64,000 nucleotides of DNA, taken from Leptolyngbyaceae cyanobacterium. GTDB lineage: Bacteria > Cyanobacteriota > Cyanobacteriia > Cyanobacteriales > Aerosakkonemataceae. Both the position numbers and the translations under genes were made by a program. The notes beneath the pieces were generated by a model. The model was not told where the DNA came from. It saw nothing but the letters and a program-made list of their open reading frames with translations, and searched no databases. The stretch is taken from positions 62,001 through 126,000 of the forward strand of contig DATNQN010000067.1 of NCBI GenBank assembly GCA_036703985.1, written 5' to 3'. This document shows, one piece after another, positions 17,301 to 25,875 of the stretch (within the stretch, counting starts at the first letter, position 1; each line of letters starts with the position of its first letter).

Positions 17301-18740
17301 TGTTCCTGTGGAAATTGATTTTCCTGACTGTTCGTTTTTATCAGTAACTTGAGTTCCTTGGGTTGTTTCTGCTTCAGTTTCAGACTGACTTTCACTGTCT
17401 GGAGCAGTTCCATTTTGACCAGAGGGGATCTCTTCCTGAGAAGCTGATGATACATCGCGATCTGAACCTAACCTTCCCAGAATTCTACTGAACGTTTGCT
17501 GCTGCTGTGGTGAAAGTTGCGTTTGAACCTGTGCGACAACGGCTTGACGAATCGATGGAGCTAAACGTGCTAGCATTGCGATCGCCCGCCCCGATCGATC
17601 TTGAGGATCTGCGCTCAAACTCTCAACAATTTGCCTAGCAATAGCCTCGACATTCGATGAGTCTGTTTCAAACTGAGAGGGGCTTTGTTGTCTATCCGTA
17701 GAAACAGCAGAACTCCCATCAATCTTACGCTGTAACGCACCACCCTGCTGTACGGTATGCGTCAACTCATGGGCTGTCAACTCATCTTTACCTGGTGATT
17801 TCCCCGCTCCGTAGTAAATATCGCTACTATGAGCAAATGCTTGCGCTCCCAAATCCTTATTCATTTGGACGGCAGTGGAGTCGGTATGCACCCGTACTGA
17901 GCTAAAATCAGCACCAAAGCGGGGTTCCATGAACGATCGCACTTCATCCGGTAACGGACTACCTCCCCCCTTGCTATTGGACAGGCGGCTTTCTATGTTG
18001 GGAGAAGCTTGGGAACTGCCATTTTGCGATCGTTGCAGTCCCGGTTTCATCTGCAATTCTTCTGAATTTTCTGCTGTCTGACGCTGCACCAACCGAGAGA
18101 TAGAATTAGCCAGAGGAGAAGTCTGAACTTCCTCTTTTTGTTCATCAGTTTGGCTATCAGTTTGTCGCTGGATAGCTGAGTCTGGCGTAGACATCACTTT
18201 CGCCGCCATACTGTCAGCTTCTTGTTCGTATTTATCACCAGGTTTGCCAACAGTTAGTTTAGTTTGAATAGACTTTAACGCTATATCTTCTTGTGGTTTT
18301 TCTTCTGAGGAATCACGATCTGATTCTTCTTTTAACTGAACTTCTTGATTTTCAATTTTTCCTTCTTCTATTGGCGAAGAGAGATCTGATTCTTCTTTTA
18401 ACTGAACTTCTTGATTATTCTCATCTTCTCCTTCCCCTGGTGCAGAAGCAGCATTAAATTTTTCTGGCGATGCGAGGTCTTGATTGTTTGCATCTTCTTC
18501 TTCCTGACGCTGAATTCCTGTCTGGTCTATATTTGCTGCTGGCGTAGGAGCAAATATAGGCATATTCATTAAATTAAAACTAGGACGGGCAATGTTTGGG
18601 GGTGAATCTGCCGAGATAGTTGTTGTACTGGTGGTTGGCTGATATCTCTCGTCAGTAAAAGGTCGTTCTTGAAATTGGGGTGACGGAGCCATTTGAGATG
18701 GCGCGGATGCGTTTTTTTGAACTTGTAATTTTTCGCTCAT
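14328..18740 (-). CDS. CIS-associated polymorphic toxin: DUF4157 core, membrane region, PD-(D/E)XK-like C-terminus
   Basis: 1470 residues. Residues 1-250 are disordered and Glu/Gln/Ser-rich, with ERPFTDE, FNLMNMPIF and a duplicated NQEVQLKEESD. The DUF4157 core spans about 260-330 (PLPDEVRSFMEPRFGADF, VRVHTD) and ends in the zinc-type motif HELTH. A Ser/Thr/Gln-rich linker is followed by long Ala/Gln-rich coiled coil (600-1080). Two hydrophobic blocks follow (about 1103-1160 and 1177-1243), then four PPGEEPPVR-like repeats (about 1253-1287). The last 180 residues hold ADVVGI and YVLIESKGT, spaced like the D and ExK of PD-(D/E)XK nucleases. This is the layout of a delivered toxin: loading module, membrane-passage region, toxic tip. 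GGGAGA precedes the ATG. Nuclease activity is inferred from motif spacing only. Confidence 0.85.
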   Translation of the reverse strand: MSEKLQVQKNASAPSQMAPSPQFQERPFTDERYQPTTSTTTISADSPPNIARPSFNLMNMPIFAPTPAANIDQTGIQRQEEEDANNQDLASPEKFNAASAPGEGEDENNQEVQLKEESDLSSPIEEGKIENQEVQLKEESDRDSSEEKPQEDIALKSIQTKLTVGKPGDKYEQEADSMAAKVMSTPDSAIQRQTDSQTDEQKEEVQTSPLANSISRLVQRQTAENSEELQMKPGLQRSQNGSSQASPNIESRLSNSKGGGSPLPDEVRSFMEPRFGADFSSVRVHTDSTAVQMNKDLGAQAFAHSSDIYYGAGKSPGKDELTAHELTHTVQQGGALQRKIDGSSAVSTDRQQSPSQFETDSSNVEAIARQIVESLSADPQDRSGRAIAMLARLAPSIRQAVVAQVQTQLSPQQQQTFSRILGRLGSDRDVSSASQEEIPSGQNGTAPDSESQSETEAETTQGTQVTDKNEQSGKSISTGTGQQSPSSTSETSEVGTERDRNKTTSPFAKTSAPTQATDRNSENSPTSPTNSHQKGQSTHSQTSHPKQGNSSPQAKSTGVSGTASMQSDRKQGSPTSASKEGNSGEPIAANSRPPSPELPTPTARSQTTQALLEQVATAANSARQRFTDRITQGTEAIATSIQQQQAALLAAGERQSSAIQALFANARVQVGEIVTSAQAQLQTNASSHLATLQQGHATTLEQVATTFSSGQERAQTLGNTYAERSLQTADESAEQVQTRIQGMAQEARAIGQEKARVRGSTPEIAEAKARAANEIASDTATSITSGVSDAMRDLRSTGPEAARGFREQGQEAARQVGAGQAEVVNQLTTANQQTTTGIQQAVTQGSQALGNLGTQLTTQLASLEQTIQNQLQTQIAQKSQEIDRAGQQAITTFQQQGQQAIASGDEHLAQFNQQLAGMDIDPELATEVSGEIVGQVNGAYDNLIATTDGAFQQADSALTQAGTEVINAINAISTHASGQIQTFLGQARGQVTQQVGTISGQLGTTVNQVNTAGSSMVGQVATSLEGQIGQIESGFGQGSEQYQIALDEQVTSAEEQAREPRESLPERVDRGQHRAEERARHSLLDDPLGWIGDQLSDLWDMLSDPGFWVGLLVGVALALVVIAAVAAAPFTGGASLALLIAGMALAGGIAAVAGTIVSNITNHSFSNLFSGNLDWSRWSENVGTSFLIGALFGAGLAVAEVLGAGLIALSITAGVFTVVTNYFTGQPLDKNLVANMLLVGVLSKLFRLARGRVPGEEPPVRPPGEEPPVRPPGEEPPVRPPGEEPPGNKASDNRPPRTTELPPEEVSRLVSERKDGTFRLNRKHINNVEKIVGEPEATVAEHAAREAYAAERAANMTNVERVYMGREADTLINPDVAPGTELSADVVGITRQGRYVLIESKGTEILHGLEQLEYSANALGREQVVRYELVVAEQIRTPGFTIRNGTLHLNGQPYLINGKPVHVRTTTQSR
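14880..14985 (-). repeat. Four tandem 27-bp units encoding PPGEEPPVR
   Basis: Four near-identical 27-base units with CTTCTCCAGGTGGACGAAC or CTTCTCCGGGCGGACGAAC variants encode the proline-rich hinge between the membrane region and the nuclease-like tip of the toxin. Such a hinge marks the boundary at which toxin tips are swapped by recombination in polymorphic toxins; swapping here is inferred. Confidence 0.85.
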
Positions 18741-18995
18741 AGCTGATATTCTCCCGACTCCGCCTAGCTCAATTGATTACCAATTCACCTAATGTTTTTA
18801 ACCCTTTTTCATTCAATTAAATTTTTCCAGTTTAGATAATTTAATTTTATCTATTTTTGTTGAAAAATCTTGCTCTTTTTAATCCATTATATAACTTACG
18901 TTCCCAACCCGTTTTTTTACGTAAGTGCTAAATTATTACAACATTGTTTCATCCTTGATTATTTTTTAAACCCGTAGTTAAAGAAATTTGGTAAT

Positions 18996-20927
18996 TTAAA
19001 AAGGCACTACTTTAGTAGGCGTAACAATCGTCACGCTACCCGCACTTAGGGTGATGGCGCTAGCGGTAATAGTGATGGCACCACCGGCGGTGATATTAAT
19101 GGTAGCGCCGGCAGTGAAAGTAACTGCGCCACCAGCAGTGAGGCTAGCGGTACCACCCGCTGTCAAACCGAGGTTGGCGGTGGCGGTGGTGTTGATGGAT
19201 GGAGCTTTGGAATTGATCGATGTGGTGGCGGTGGTATCGATTAATGGAGCTTTGGAATTGATCGATGCGATCGCATTTTGATCGATTTTACCCGTCGAAC
19301 TTAGGCTAATACTACCATCGCGATCGTCCAAGCGTATTTTGTGACCGCCTGTTGTTTCAATTTCTACCATTTTTTCGCTGTCATTTATCCGTAATTGATG
19401 ACCTTTGGAAGTTTCGATATAAGCACCTGCTTTGCTACTACCTTTGTCTTCTTCTACGAACTGAATTTTATGCCCAGTTCTCGTTTTAAATGTCCGCAAT
19501 CGTACTTTCCCATCTTGCACGTTATCTTCGACGGTATTGGGCGGTGCATCTTTGCCGTTCCAGACAATTCCGATGATATAAGGACGATGGATATCGCCGT
19601 GTTCAAAAGCTACTAAAACTTCGTCATTGATTTCTGGCAAACAATCAAATCCCCGTTGATTTCCCGCACCAATAGTTACTACTCTCGCCCAATTGCTAGC
19701 GTGTTCTTCTGTCAGGGTGGGAAACTTTACTTTCACTCTTCCCATTCCTTTAGGGTCTTCATTATCGGTAACAATTCCTACTAATAAAGTTTGACCTGGT
19801 TGGAGGTTTTTTTGAGGAGAAAGGGTAGTTAAAATGTCGCCTCCCCGCAAACCGCGCACGCTGAATTCGGTAGTATAAACTCTTTCTTGATATGAGTGAC
19901 GGGTTTCAGTAATATAGTATTTTCCGCTATGCTGTCCCATATCTTCGAGTTTGACCACTCTTCCTACTCTAATTTGGGTATTTCCCTCCGCTTTGGCATC
20001 GGCATAGATAAATTGTCCGCCCAATTCGTCACATAAAGCTTGCGCCATTATATCGGCTTCTTTAGGAGTAAAAACGGGTTTATCTACTAAAATCATTTTC
20101 GGTGTAGGTGGCTTGCCGTTAAATTTGTTGCTGGTAGCGCTGCCTTTGCCGTTTTGAGTTTCCGTAATTACTTTTTCTTGGTTTTTAGTAGATAAAATCG
20201 GCCTTTTTTCGGTATAGTCCCAACCTCTAACTTCTACTTCTTTTACTTGTTCAGCGCTGCTAACTCGCACGCGGAAACTATGCAAATCTTTTAACCATTT
20301 CAAAGTTAAATCTTGGTCGGCTTTCGGTTTGCGAAAATTCAGTTTACCATCTTGAATAAATAGCTCAAATCCTATCCGGGCTGCCCGTTGCCGGAAGAAT
20401 TCCATATTAGTTTGATTTTCTTGAAAAACGTAGTCGTGAGCAACTCCACTAGCATCAATCGTACCGAGTTTTATCCCTACTTCATTAGCAATTTTTTTGA
20501 TGATATCGCTATCGGTCATATTTTGAAAAGAACGGTTGTAGCGTCCGCGATGCAAGCGATGACCGACATCGTAACCCCTGACTATCACTGGTGCTTGGGA
20601 TTTTTCGCTGAAAAAAGTTTCGATGGCGGTGATTTCAGCTTCAATAATTTGATTTTCATTTTTTTGTCCGTAATCTTGAGATTCGGTGGTACTGCCAGAA
20701 AACCCAATTTTCACTGGTTTGCCAATTTGTAATAAATCTTGGTATCGCCACTTCTTATCTTCCGCACGACCGGGAAAATAATCATTTTGAATTACCAGGG
20801 TAAACATGGCTGGTAAATGGAGACTTTCTTCAACAAAAATTTGAATAATATCCTCCATTAAATTAGACGGTGCTGGTTGACCATCTATTTCTAAAAGCGG
20901 TAGTGCGCGGTAATGAACTGCATTCAT
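18996..20927 (-). CDS. CIS spike protein (VgrG/Afp8-like)
   Basis: 643 residues. The N-terminal half matches gp27-like VgrG domains (HRGRYNRSFQNMTDSDIIKK, GVAHDYVFQENQTNMEFFRQ). An OB-fold region follows from about 370 (LVGIVTDNEDPKGMGRVKVK, GFDCLPEINDEVLVAFEHGD). The C-terminal 130 residues hold short beta-strand repeats of TAGG/ITAG type, which in this family form the trimeric beta-helix needle. It would be the puncturing spike in the centre of the baseplate. It lies just downstream of the CIS tube-initiator gene and upstream of the toxin, a position suiting cargo linked to the spike. Confidence 0.9.
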   Translation of the reverse strand: MNAVHYRALPLLEIDGQPAPSNLMEDIIQIFVEESLHLPAMFTLVIQNDYFPGRAEDKKWRYQDLLQIGKPVKIGFSGSTTESQDYGQKNENQIIEAEITAIETFFSEKSQAPVIVRGYDVGHRLHRGRYNRSFQNMTDSDIIKKIANEVGIKLGTIDASGVAHDYVFQENQTNMEFFRQRAARIGFELFIQDGKLNFRKPKADQDLTLKWLKDLHSFRVRVSSAEQVKEVEVRGWDYTEKRPILSTKNQEKVITETQNGKGSATSNKFNGKPPTPKMILVDKPVFTPKEADIMAQALCDELGGQFIYADAKAEGNTQIRVGRVVKLEDMGQHSGKYYITETRHSYQERVYTTEFSVRGLRGGDILTTLSPQKNLQPGQTLLVGIVTDNEDPKGMGRVKVKFPTLTEEHASNWARVVTIGAGNQRGFDCLPEINDEVLVAFEHGDIHRPYIIGIVWNGKDAPPNTVEDNVQDGKVRLRTFKTRTGHKIQFVEEDKGSSKAGAYIETSKGHQLRINDSEKMVEIETTGGHKIRLDDRDGSISLSSTGKIDQNAIASINSKAPLIDTTATTSINSKAPSINTTATANLGLTAGGTASLTAGGAVTFTAGATINITAGGAITITASAITLSAGSVTIVTPTKVVPF

Positions 20928-20962
20928 ATTTACCTATGACGAGCAAATTAATGTTTTTCAAT

Positions 20963-21544
20963 TTAGGTACGATTTCTGGTTGCCGCTCTGCGATTGGCAA
21001 AACTATCTCTTCCTTGGCGTTGTTGTGTTTGGGGACTTTGAGCAGCTACAGAACTATTAGGTTCTGGTTCGTCTGCTTCTTTCAGCGTCAGGCTATCTAT
21101 GATGGCACGTACTGGCATCCCGTTGGGTAAAAACATGGTGAGTTTGTAGTTGAGTTTTTCGATAAAGCAACGTCGCAAATAGATTCGGCTACCCCAACTA
21201 AATCTATAGATAGGAGGACGTTCTTTTCCCGATACGAATTCGACGGCTTTACGGAATGGTTCGATGTATTTGCTAACAACATCTGTTCCTTCTTCGTAAG
21301 TGTCGAATAAAATTTTAGTGATGGTAATTTTATAAGCTTTGGTATGGGAAAAGCTGACTTTTGGCTGTCCTCTATTTTGGGTACGAGCTCCCGGACTTTC
21401 GGCTGTTTCTACTACTCCCTCGAAAGTTAATTCGGTGGGGTTGAACATGAATTCGATTGGTGGGACGCCATCTTCTGAGGTCAATCTTGCTTTGACGAGA
21501 TTGCCTGATTTGTCGGTGATTGGTGCATTTTTAGGGATTGGCAT
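20963..21544 (-). CDS. CIS tube-initiator-like protein (Afp7-type, without LysM)
   Basis: 193 residues. VPPIEFMFNPTELTFEGVV, then SFSHTKAYKITITKILFDTY and PPIYRFSWGSRIYLRRCFIEKL, match the conserved core of the Afp7-like CIS tube proteins that join the inner tube to the spike. The C-terminus is a 40-residue Gln/Arg/Ser-rich tail; the LysM domain often found in these proteins is absent. A strong ribosome site (GAGGAGG) lies four bases before the ATG. It is followed by the spike gene after 35 bases, the usual order. Confidence 0.85.
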   Translation of the reverse strand: MPIPKNAPITDKSGNLVKARLTSEDGVPPIEFMFNPTELTFEGVVETAESPGARTQNRGQPKVSFSHTKAYKITITKILFDTYEEGTDVVSKYIEPFRKAVEFVSGKERPPIYRFSWGSRIYLRRCFIEKLNYKLTMFLPNGMPVRAIIDSLTLKEADEPEPNSSVAAQSPQTQQRQGRDSFANRRAATRNRT

Positions 21545-21569
21545 ATTTCCTCCTCGCTTGTATTTGAAC

Positions 21570-24500
21570 TTACGAATTTAATCGACCTAAATAGTAATTT
21601 CCCTGTCGTTCTCGGTCTATTTCTAATCGCTGTCTGATTAAATGATAAATTTCTTGGCTGAGTATAATTAATTTCGGTTCTATGGGGGAAATTTCCCCGG
21701 TATCATCCGGTGAACGCTGTCCGATTGTTTGTCTTTGGGGTGATGATTTTACTCTGGCGGAAGTTCCTTTTAGGGATGTAATATTACTTAACCAGATTGG
21801 ATAACCTACGCAGTTTTTTCCTTGTCTTTCTAGGTCTACTTCTAATCGTTGTCTGATTAAAGTGTAAACTTTTTGAGCGAGAATTTCTAATTGTTCTTCT
21901 TTGATGGCGGATAATTTACTAGAACTATTTACGGTTAGTTGTTGGGATGTTTCTTCGCTATCTGCGGTGGGAGGTATGACGGATGATTCGGCAGAATTTG
22001 GTTGAGAAATATGGGGAGAGGTGAGAGAGTAGGAATCAGCAGGCGCAACCAGGGATAATGGCGCAAAATCGTCTTCTTCTGGTAGGGTGCTGTCTGGTGC
22101 AGTGGTGTTATTTTTTCCTAATAATTCTTCAATGCTAGACCAGAAATTTGGGGTATTTGCATCGAAATCATCGGAAGTTGATTGATTTGTGTTGGCTGGT
22201 TCGTCAAATCCGATCGATTTGGGGTTTTTGTCATTATTTACGGATGTTAAATCTAGACTTGGTAAGATAAATTTGCTATTATTTAAGGGTTGGGAAAAAC
22301 CGATGGGGTTGAGTGGTGGTAAATTTGCGATCGCATCTTCACCATTACTAGAATTTTCCCTACTTGCTTCAGAATTATTTGGCAAATTAGCGGGTATATC
22401 ACTAACTGTATTTGAATTTAGGTCAGTAGATTCTATAAAACGAGAAATATCGGGGAAGTTTTCATTTAAAAAGCTTGATATTTCCGGCAAATAATTATCG
22501 TTAGATAATTCTGATTTTGTTGAATCGGCTGATGCCTTATCTGCGAAGTCAGCGACAATTTGAGAATTAACAAAATTAGATTCTTCCGCTAAAGGTTTGG
22601 GTAAACCCAAAGGCTTAGGCAAAGGTAATTCAGTATTTTCTACGCGAGGTTGGACTGTATCTGGCGGTAAGGTAGCGTTTGTTTCTTGGGGAATATTTTC
22701 TAAACTTGGTTGAACAGTATTTGAGATGGGAGATGCAATATCATCATCAGAAGTTATGGGTGTGGTAAATTGGGAAGCAAGATTTTCACTGACAGGAAGA
22801 GAACTTGTTGATGATGGCGATATGGTTTCTTGGGTGGGTAAAAAATTAGGTGTTTCTAAACTAGTTTGAACGATATTGGATATGGGAGTTTCAACCGCCT
22901 CAGCGGAAGTTGTTGTTATGGAAGATGGCGATATGGTTTCGTCAGTTGTGGGAAGATTTGGCGTTTCGGAACTTGGTTGAACGATATTTGATATGGGAGA
23001 GTCAACCGCATCAGCAGGAGTTGTTGTTATGGAAGATGGCGATGTTGTTTCGTCAGTTGTGGGAAGAGTTGGTGTTGCGGAACTTGGTTGAACGATATTT
23101 GATGTGGGATTTTCCATATCCGCAGCAGAATTAGAAGTTGTTACTGTCGAAGATGGCGATATAGTTTCGTCAGTTGTGGAAAGAGTTGGTGTTTCTAAAC
23201 TAGTTTGAACGGTATTTAATGCGGGAGTTTCAACCGCCTCAGTAGAAGTAGTCGGTGTGGGAGATGGGGAATTAATATTTTCGCTAGCAGAAACAGAAGA
23301 TGTTGTTGGTGGCGATATGGTTTCGTCAGTTGTGGGAAGAGTTGGTGTTGCGGAACTTGCTTGAACGATATTTGATATGGGAGAGTCAACCGCATCAGCA
23401 GGAGTTGTTGTTATGGAAGATGGCGATACGGTTTCGTCAGTTGTGGGAAGAGTTGGTGTTGCGGAACTTGGTTGAACGATATTGGATGTGGGATTTTCAA
23501 TATCTTCAGCAGAAGTAGTCGGTGTGGGAGATGGGGAAACCAGATTTTCAGTTGTCGAAACAGAAGTTGTTGGTGACGGAGATATAGTTTCTTCAGTGAT
23601 GGGAAGAGTTGGTGTTGTGGGAAGATTTGGTGTTGCAGAACTTGGTTGAACGATATTGGATGTGGGAGTTTCTATATCTTCAGCAGAAGTAGTCGGTGTG
23701 GAAGATGGGGAAACCAGATTTTCAGTTGTCGAAACAGAAGTTGTTGGTGACGGAGATATAGTTTCTGTTGTTGAAGGAAGATGTGGTGTTGCGGAACTTG
23801 GTTGAACGATATTGGATGTGGGATTTTCTATATCTTCAGCAGAAGTAGTCGGTGTGGGAGATGGGGAAACTAGATTTTCAGTTGTCGAAACAGAAGTTGT
23901 TGGTGACGGAGATATAGTTTCGTCAGTTGTGGGAAGAGTTGGTGTTGCGGAACTTGCTTGAACGATATTGGATGTGGGATTTTCTATATCCGCCGCAGAA
24001 ACAGGAGTGGTTGTTGGTGGCGATACGGTTTCGTCAGTTGTGGGAAGAGTTGGTGTTGCGGAACTTGCTTGAACGATATTGGATGTGGGAGTTTCAATAT
24101 CTTCAGCAGAATTAGAAGTTGTTGCTGTCGGAAATGGCGATACGGTTTCGTCAGTTGTGGGAAGAGTTGGTGTTGCGGAACTTGGTTGAACGATATTGGA
24201 TGTGGGAGTTTCCATATCCGCCGCAGAAACAGGAGTGGTTGTTGGTGGCGATATGGTTTCTGGTGTTTTGGGAAGATTAGGAGTTTCTAATCTGGTTTGA
24301 ATTATATTTGATGCAGGAGTTTCAATATCCTCAACAGAAGTAGTCGGTGTGGAAGATGGCGATATGGTTTCTGGTGTTGTAGAAACAGTTGGCTTTTCTG
24401 AACTAGCTTGAATGATAGTTGATGCTGGATTTTCAATATCCGCAACAGAAGTAGTCGTCGGTGTGGGAGATGACGATATGGGTTCTGGTGTTGTGGAAAG

Positions 24501-25169
24501 ATTGGATATTTCTGAACTAGCTTGAATGTTATTGGATGTGGATGTTTCAACTGCTTCAGCAGAAGTAGTCGGTGTGGGAGATGGTGAATCTGGATTTTGC
24601 CAACTTGCTTGTACTGATTCGGATGATTCGGGTAATGATGTTGGCGGTAAATTAGTTGGGGAATTTCCTAATGGTTCTGTTAAGGATGGGGAGATGAGAA
24701 AATCGGATTTTTGAACTAAAGGTTTTGATGTTCCTAGCGGTTTGAGATTCTGGAGATTTTCAGAGTTATCTATATTAATAGATGATGCTTCGTCTGGGGA
24801 TAGTCTGACTGTTTGTTGTGGAGAGTTTGGTGTTGAGTTGTTTTCAGTTAACTGAGGATTGGATGAAAAATCAATAGGGAGGTTTGGCGATGGGGAGATG
24901 AAATTTGTTCCTTCGTCTGTCGTTGACTGAGTTTCGGCGTCTTGATATTCTTCCCATTCTCCATTTATCAATCCCCAATCATTAGTTTCTGGTTGAATCA
25001 AGGAAGTTTGTAATAGGGAAGATTCGGGAGATTGACCTAATGGTTGTAGCGTGGGGAGGAGTGAAGAGTTTTGTCCTAATGGCGACAAAGGTTTGAGGAA
25101 CAGAGATTGCTGTCCGAAAAAAGTGGGAGGAAGTAAAGATTGTTTGTAACCGAGAGGTTTGAGGGACAT
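21570..25169 (-). CDS. Giant Ser/Thr/Pro repeat protein of the CIS operon
   Basis: 1199 residues, mostly disordered. Residues about 200-760 hold some twenty degenerate repeats built from IVQPSSATPTLPTTDETVSP, TPTTSAEDIENPTS and similar blocks. Both flanks carry a repeated short motif of the type KPLG-x-x-x-L (LKPLGYKQSLL, LQPLGQSPESSLL, LKPLGTSKPLV, LPKPLGLPKPLAE). The C-terminus has two copies of a helical motif (LAQKVYTLIRQRLEVDLERQ and LSQEIYHLIRQRLEIDRERQ), which also occurs in the 52-residue protein at 25708. GAGGA precedes the ATG. It is placed between a tube gene and the tube-initiator gene. It may be a flexible tether, a length-setting factor or a glycosylated surface protein; no known family was recognised. 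Confidence 0.8.
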   Translation of the reverse strand: MSLKPLGYKQSLLPPTFFGQQSLFLKPLSPLGQNSSLLPTLQPLGQSPESSLLQTSLIQPETNDWGLINGEWEEYQDAETQSTTDEGTNFISPSPNLPIDFSSNPQLTENNSTPNSPQQTVRLSPDEASSINIDNSENLQNLKPLGTSKPLVQKSDFLISPSLTEPLGNSPTNLPPTSLPESSESVQASWQNPDSPSPTPTTSAEAVETSTSNNIQASSEISNLSTTPEPISSSPTPTTTSVADIENPASTIIQASSEKPTVSTTPETISPSSTPTTSVEDIETPASNIIQTRLETPNLPKTPETISPPTTTPVSAADMETPTSNIVQPSSATPTLPTTDETVSPFPTATTSNSAEDIETPTSNIVQASSATPTLPTTDETVSPPTTTPVSAADIENPTSNIVQASSATPTLPTTDETISPSPTTSVSTTENLVSPSPTPTTSAEDIENPTSNIVQPSSATPHLPSTTETISPSPTTSVSTTENLVSPSSTPTTSAEDIETPTSNIVQPSSATPNLPTTPTLPITEETISPSPTTSVSTTENLVSPSPTPTTSAEDIENPTSNIVQPSSATPTLPTTDETVSPSSITTTPADAVDSPISNIVQASSATPTLPTTDETISPPTTSSVSASENINSPSPTPTTSTEAVETPALNTVQTSLETPTLSTTDETISPSSTVTTSNSAADMENPTSNIVQPSSATPTLPTTDETTSPSSITTTPADAVDSPISNIVQPSSETPNLPTTDETISPSSITTTSAEAVETPISNIVQTSLETPNFLPTQETISPSSTSSLPVSENLASQFTTPITSDDDIASPISNTVQPSLENIPQETNATLPPDTVQPRVENTELPLPKPLGLPKPLAEESNFVNSQIVADFADKASADSTKSELSNDNYLPEISSFLNENFPDISRFIESTDLNSNTVSDIPANLPNNSEASRENSSNGEDAIANLPPLNPIGFSQPLNNSKFILPSLDLTSVNNDKNPKSIGFDEPANTNQSTSDDFDANTPNFWSSIEELLGKNNTTAPDSTLPEEDDFAPLSLVAPADSYSLTSPHISQPNSAESSVIPPTADSEETSQQLTVNSSSKLSAIKEEQLEILAQKVYTLIRQRLEVDLERQGKNCVGYPIWLSNITSLKGTSARVKSSPQRQTIGQRSPDDTGEISPIEPKLIILSQEIYHLIRQRLEIDRERQGNYYLGRLNS

Positions 25170-25195
25170 AAATTTTTCCTCGTTTAGTGATTTTT

Positions 25196-25708
25196 TTAGA
25201 GGAAAAATCCGGAAGCATGGCGTCCGTCTGGAATTTTGGTGGCGCCTCCGCCTGGAGATTTGGCTATTTTGATTCCTTCGTAGGCTAATGTTAGTTCTTC
25301 GATCGCAACCGTGTTAGAATTTGCTTGGAGTGCTGGTGCTTTCCAGCCAACGGGAACGGCGGCTATTAGCGTCCAACATTGCATGGTTTCTCCTGCTTGA
25401 TTGAAGAGGAGAATGTTGACGTTGCGACGTTCTTTTTTGAGTCCGGTGAGGGTGTTGGTTACCCAATCCCAAAAGGCGAAATCGTCGGTAATTCCGCGTT
25501 TGAGGGTAACGTCGGAAAATTGAGCTTGTCCTAATACAATTCGTTGTTGGTCGTTGACACCGCCTTCAAAGTATGTTTCTTTTTTGATTTGAACTCCCAA
25601 ACCGGAACATTCACTGAAGGAGGCGGTGATGCTGCTTTGCATTTCTACGTAGAAGCGATTGGCCGTGACGTAGTTCAGTTCGTGGGTGACGACACCATTC
25701 TTAGACAT
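25196..25708 (-). CDS. CIS inner-tube protein paralogue (gp19-like), third copy
   Basis: 170 residues with the tube fold signature: ELNYVTANRFYVEMQ, FSECSGLGVQIKKE, VTLKRGITDDFAFWDWV, NILLFNQAGETMQCWTLIAA and IEELTLAYEGIK. It ends in a Gly-rich extension of about 20 residues not seen in the other two tube proteins. Its ATG overlaps the stop of the 52-residue gene (TAATG), so the two are probably translationally coupled. Tube paralogues next to the tube-initiator gene usually act as adaptors at the spike end. Confidence 0.85.
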   Translation of the reverse strand: MSKNGVVTHELNYVTANRFYVEMQSSITASFSECSGLGVQIKKETYFEGGVNDQQRIVLGQAQFSDVTLKRGITDDFAFWDWVTNTLTGLKKERRNVNILLFNQAGETMQCWTLIAAVPVGWKAPALQANSNTVAIEELTLAYEGIKIAKSPGGGATKIPDGRHASGFFL

Positions 25709-25866
25709 TATATTAACCTCTGGTAATTACGATCGCGATCGCGTTGAACGCGGATATCTTCTTGCATCAATTCATACACTTTTTCGCTCAATTTACGTAG
25801 TAACAAGGGATCGAGCATCACTTTTTCGGCTAATTGGGAAATTTCATCTTTGGGTTTTTTTGTCAT
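25708..25866 (-). CDS. 52-residue CIS-operon protein with LSEKVYELM motif
   Basis: Short frame from the ATG at 25866 to a TAA that shares one base with the next ATG. The protein is 52 residues, highly charged and probably all helical: MTKKPKDEISQLAEKV, then LLLRKLSEKVYELMQEDIRV and QRDRDRNYQRL. The LSEKVYELM...RDRNYQR part matches the two C-terminal motifs of the 1199-residue repeat protein two genes downstream. It begins nine bases after the pseudokinase gene ends. Its position in the operon, its coupling to a tube gene and its conserved-looking motif make it a real gene. Confidence 0.8.
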   Translation of the reverse strand: MTKKPKDEISQLAEKVMLDPLLLRKLSEKVYELMQEDIRVQRDRDRNYQRLI

Positions 25867-25875
25867 CTTCTGATT

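Noticed and set aside
22910-24290. Several rightward frames of 60-110 codons with repeated WKMAIWFRQLWEELVLRNL-like text
   Set aside because: They are the complement of the Ser/Thr/Pro repeat gene on the minus strand; the repetition comes from that gene.
22700-24560. Regularly spaced repeats that look like a CRISPR array
   Set aside because: Repeats are degenerate, of unequal spacing, and sit in one long open frame with conserved codon phase. There is no constant repeat with unique spacers.
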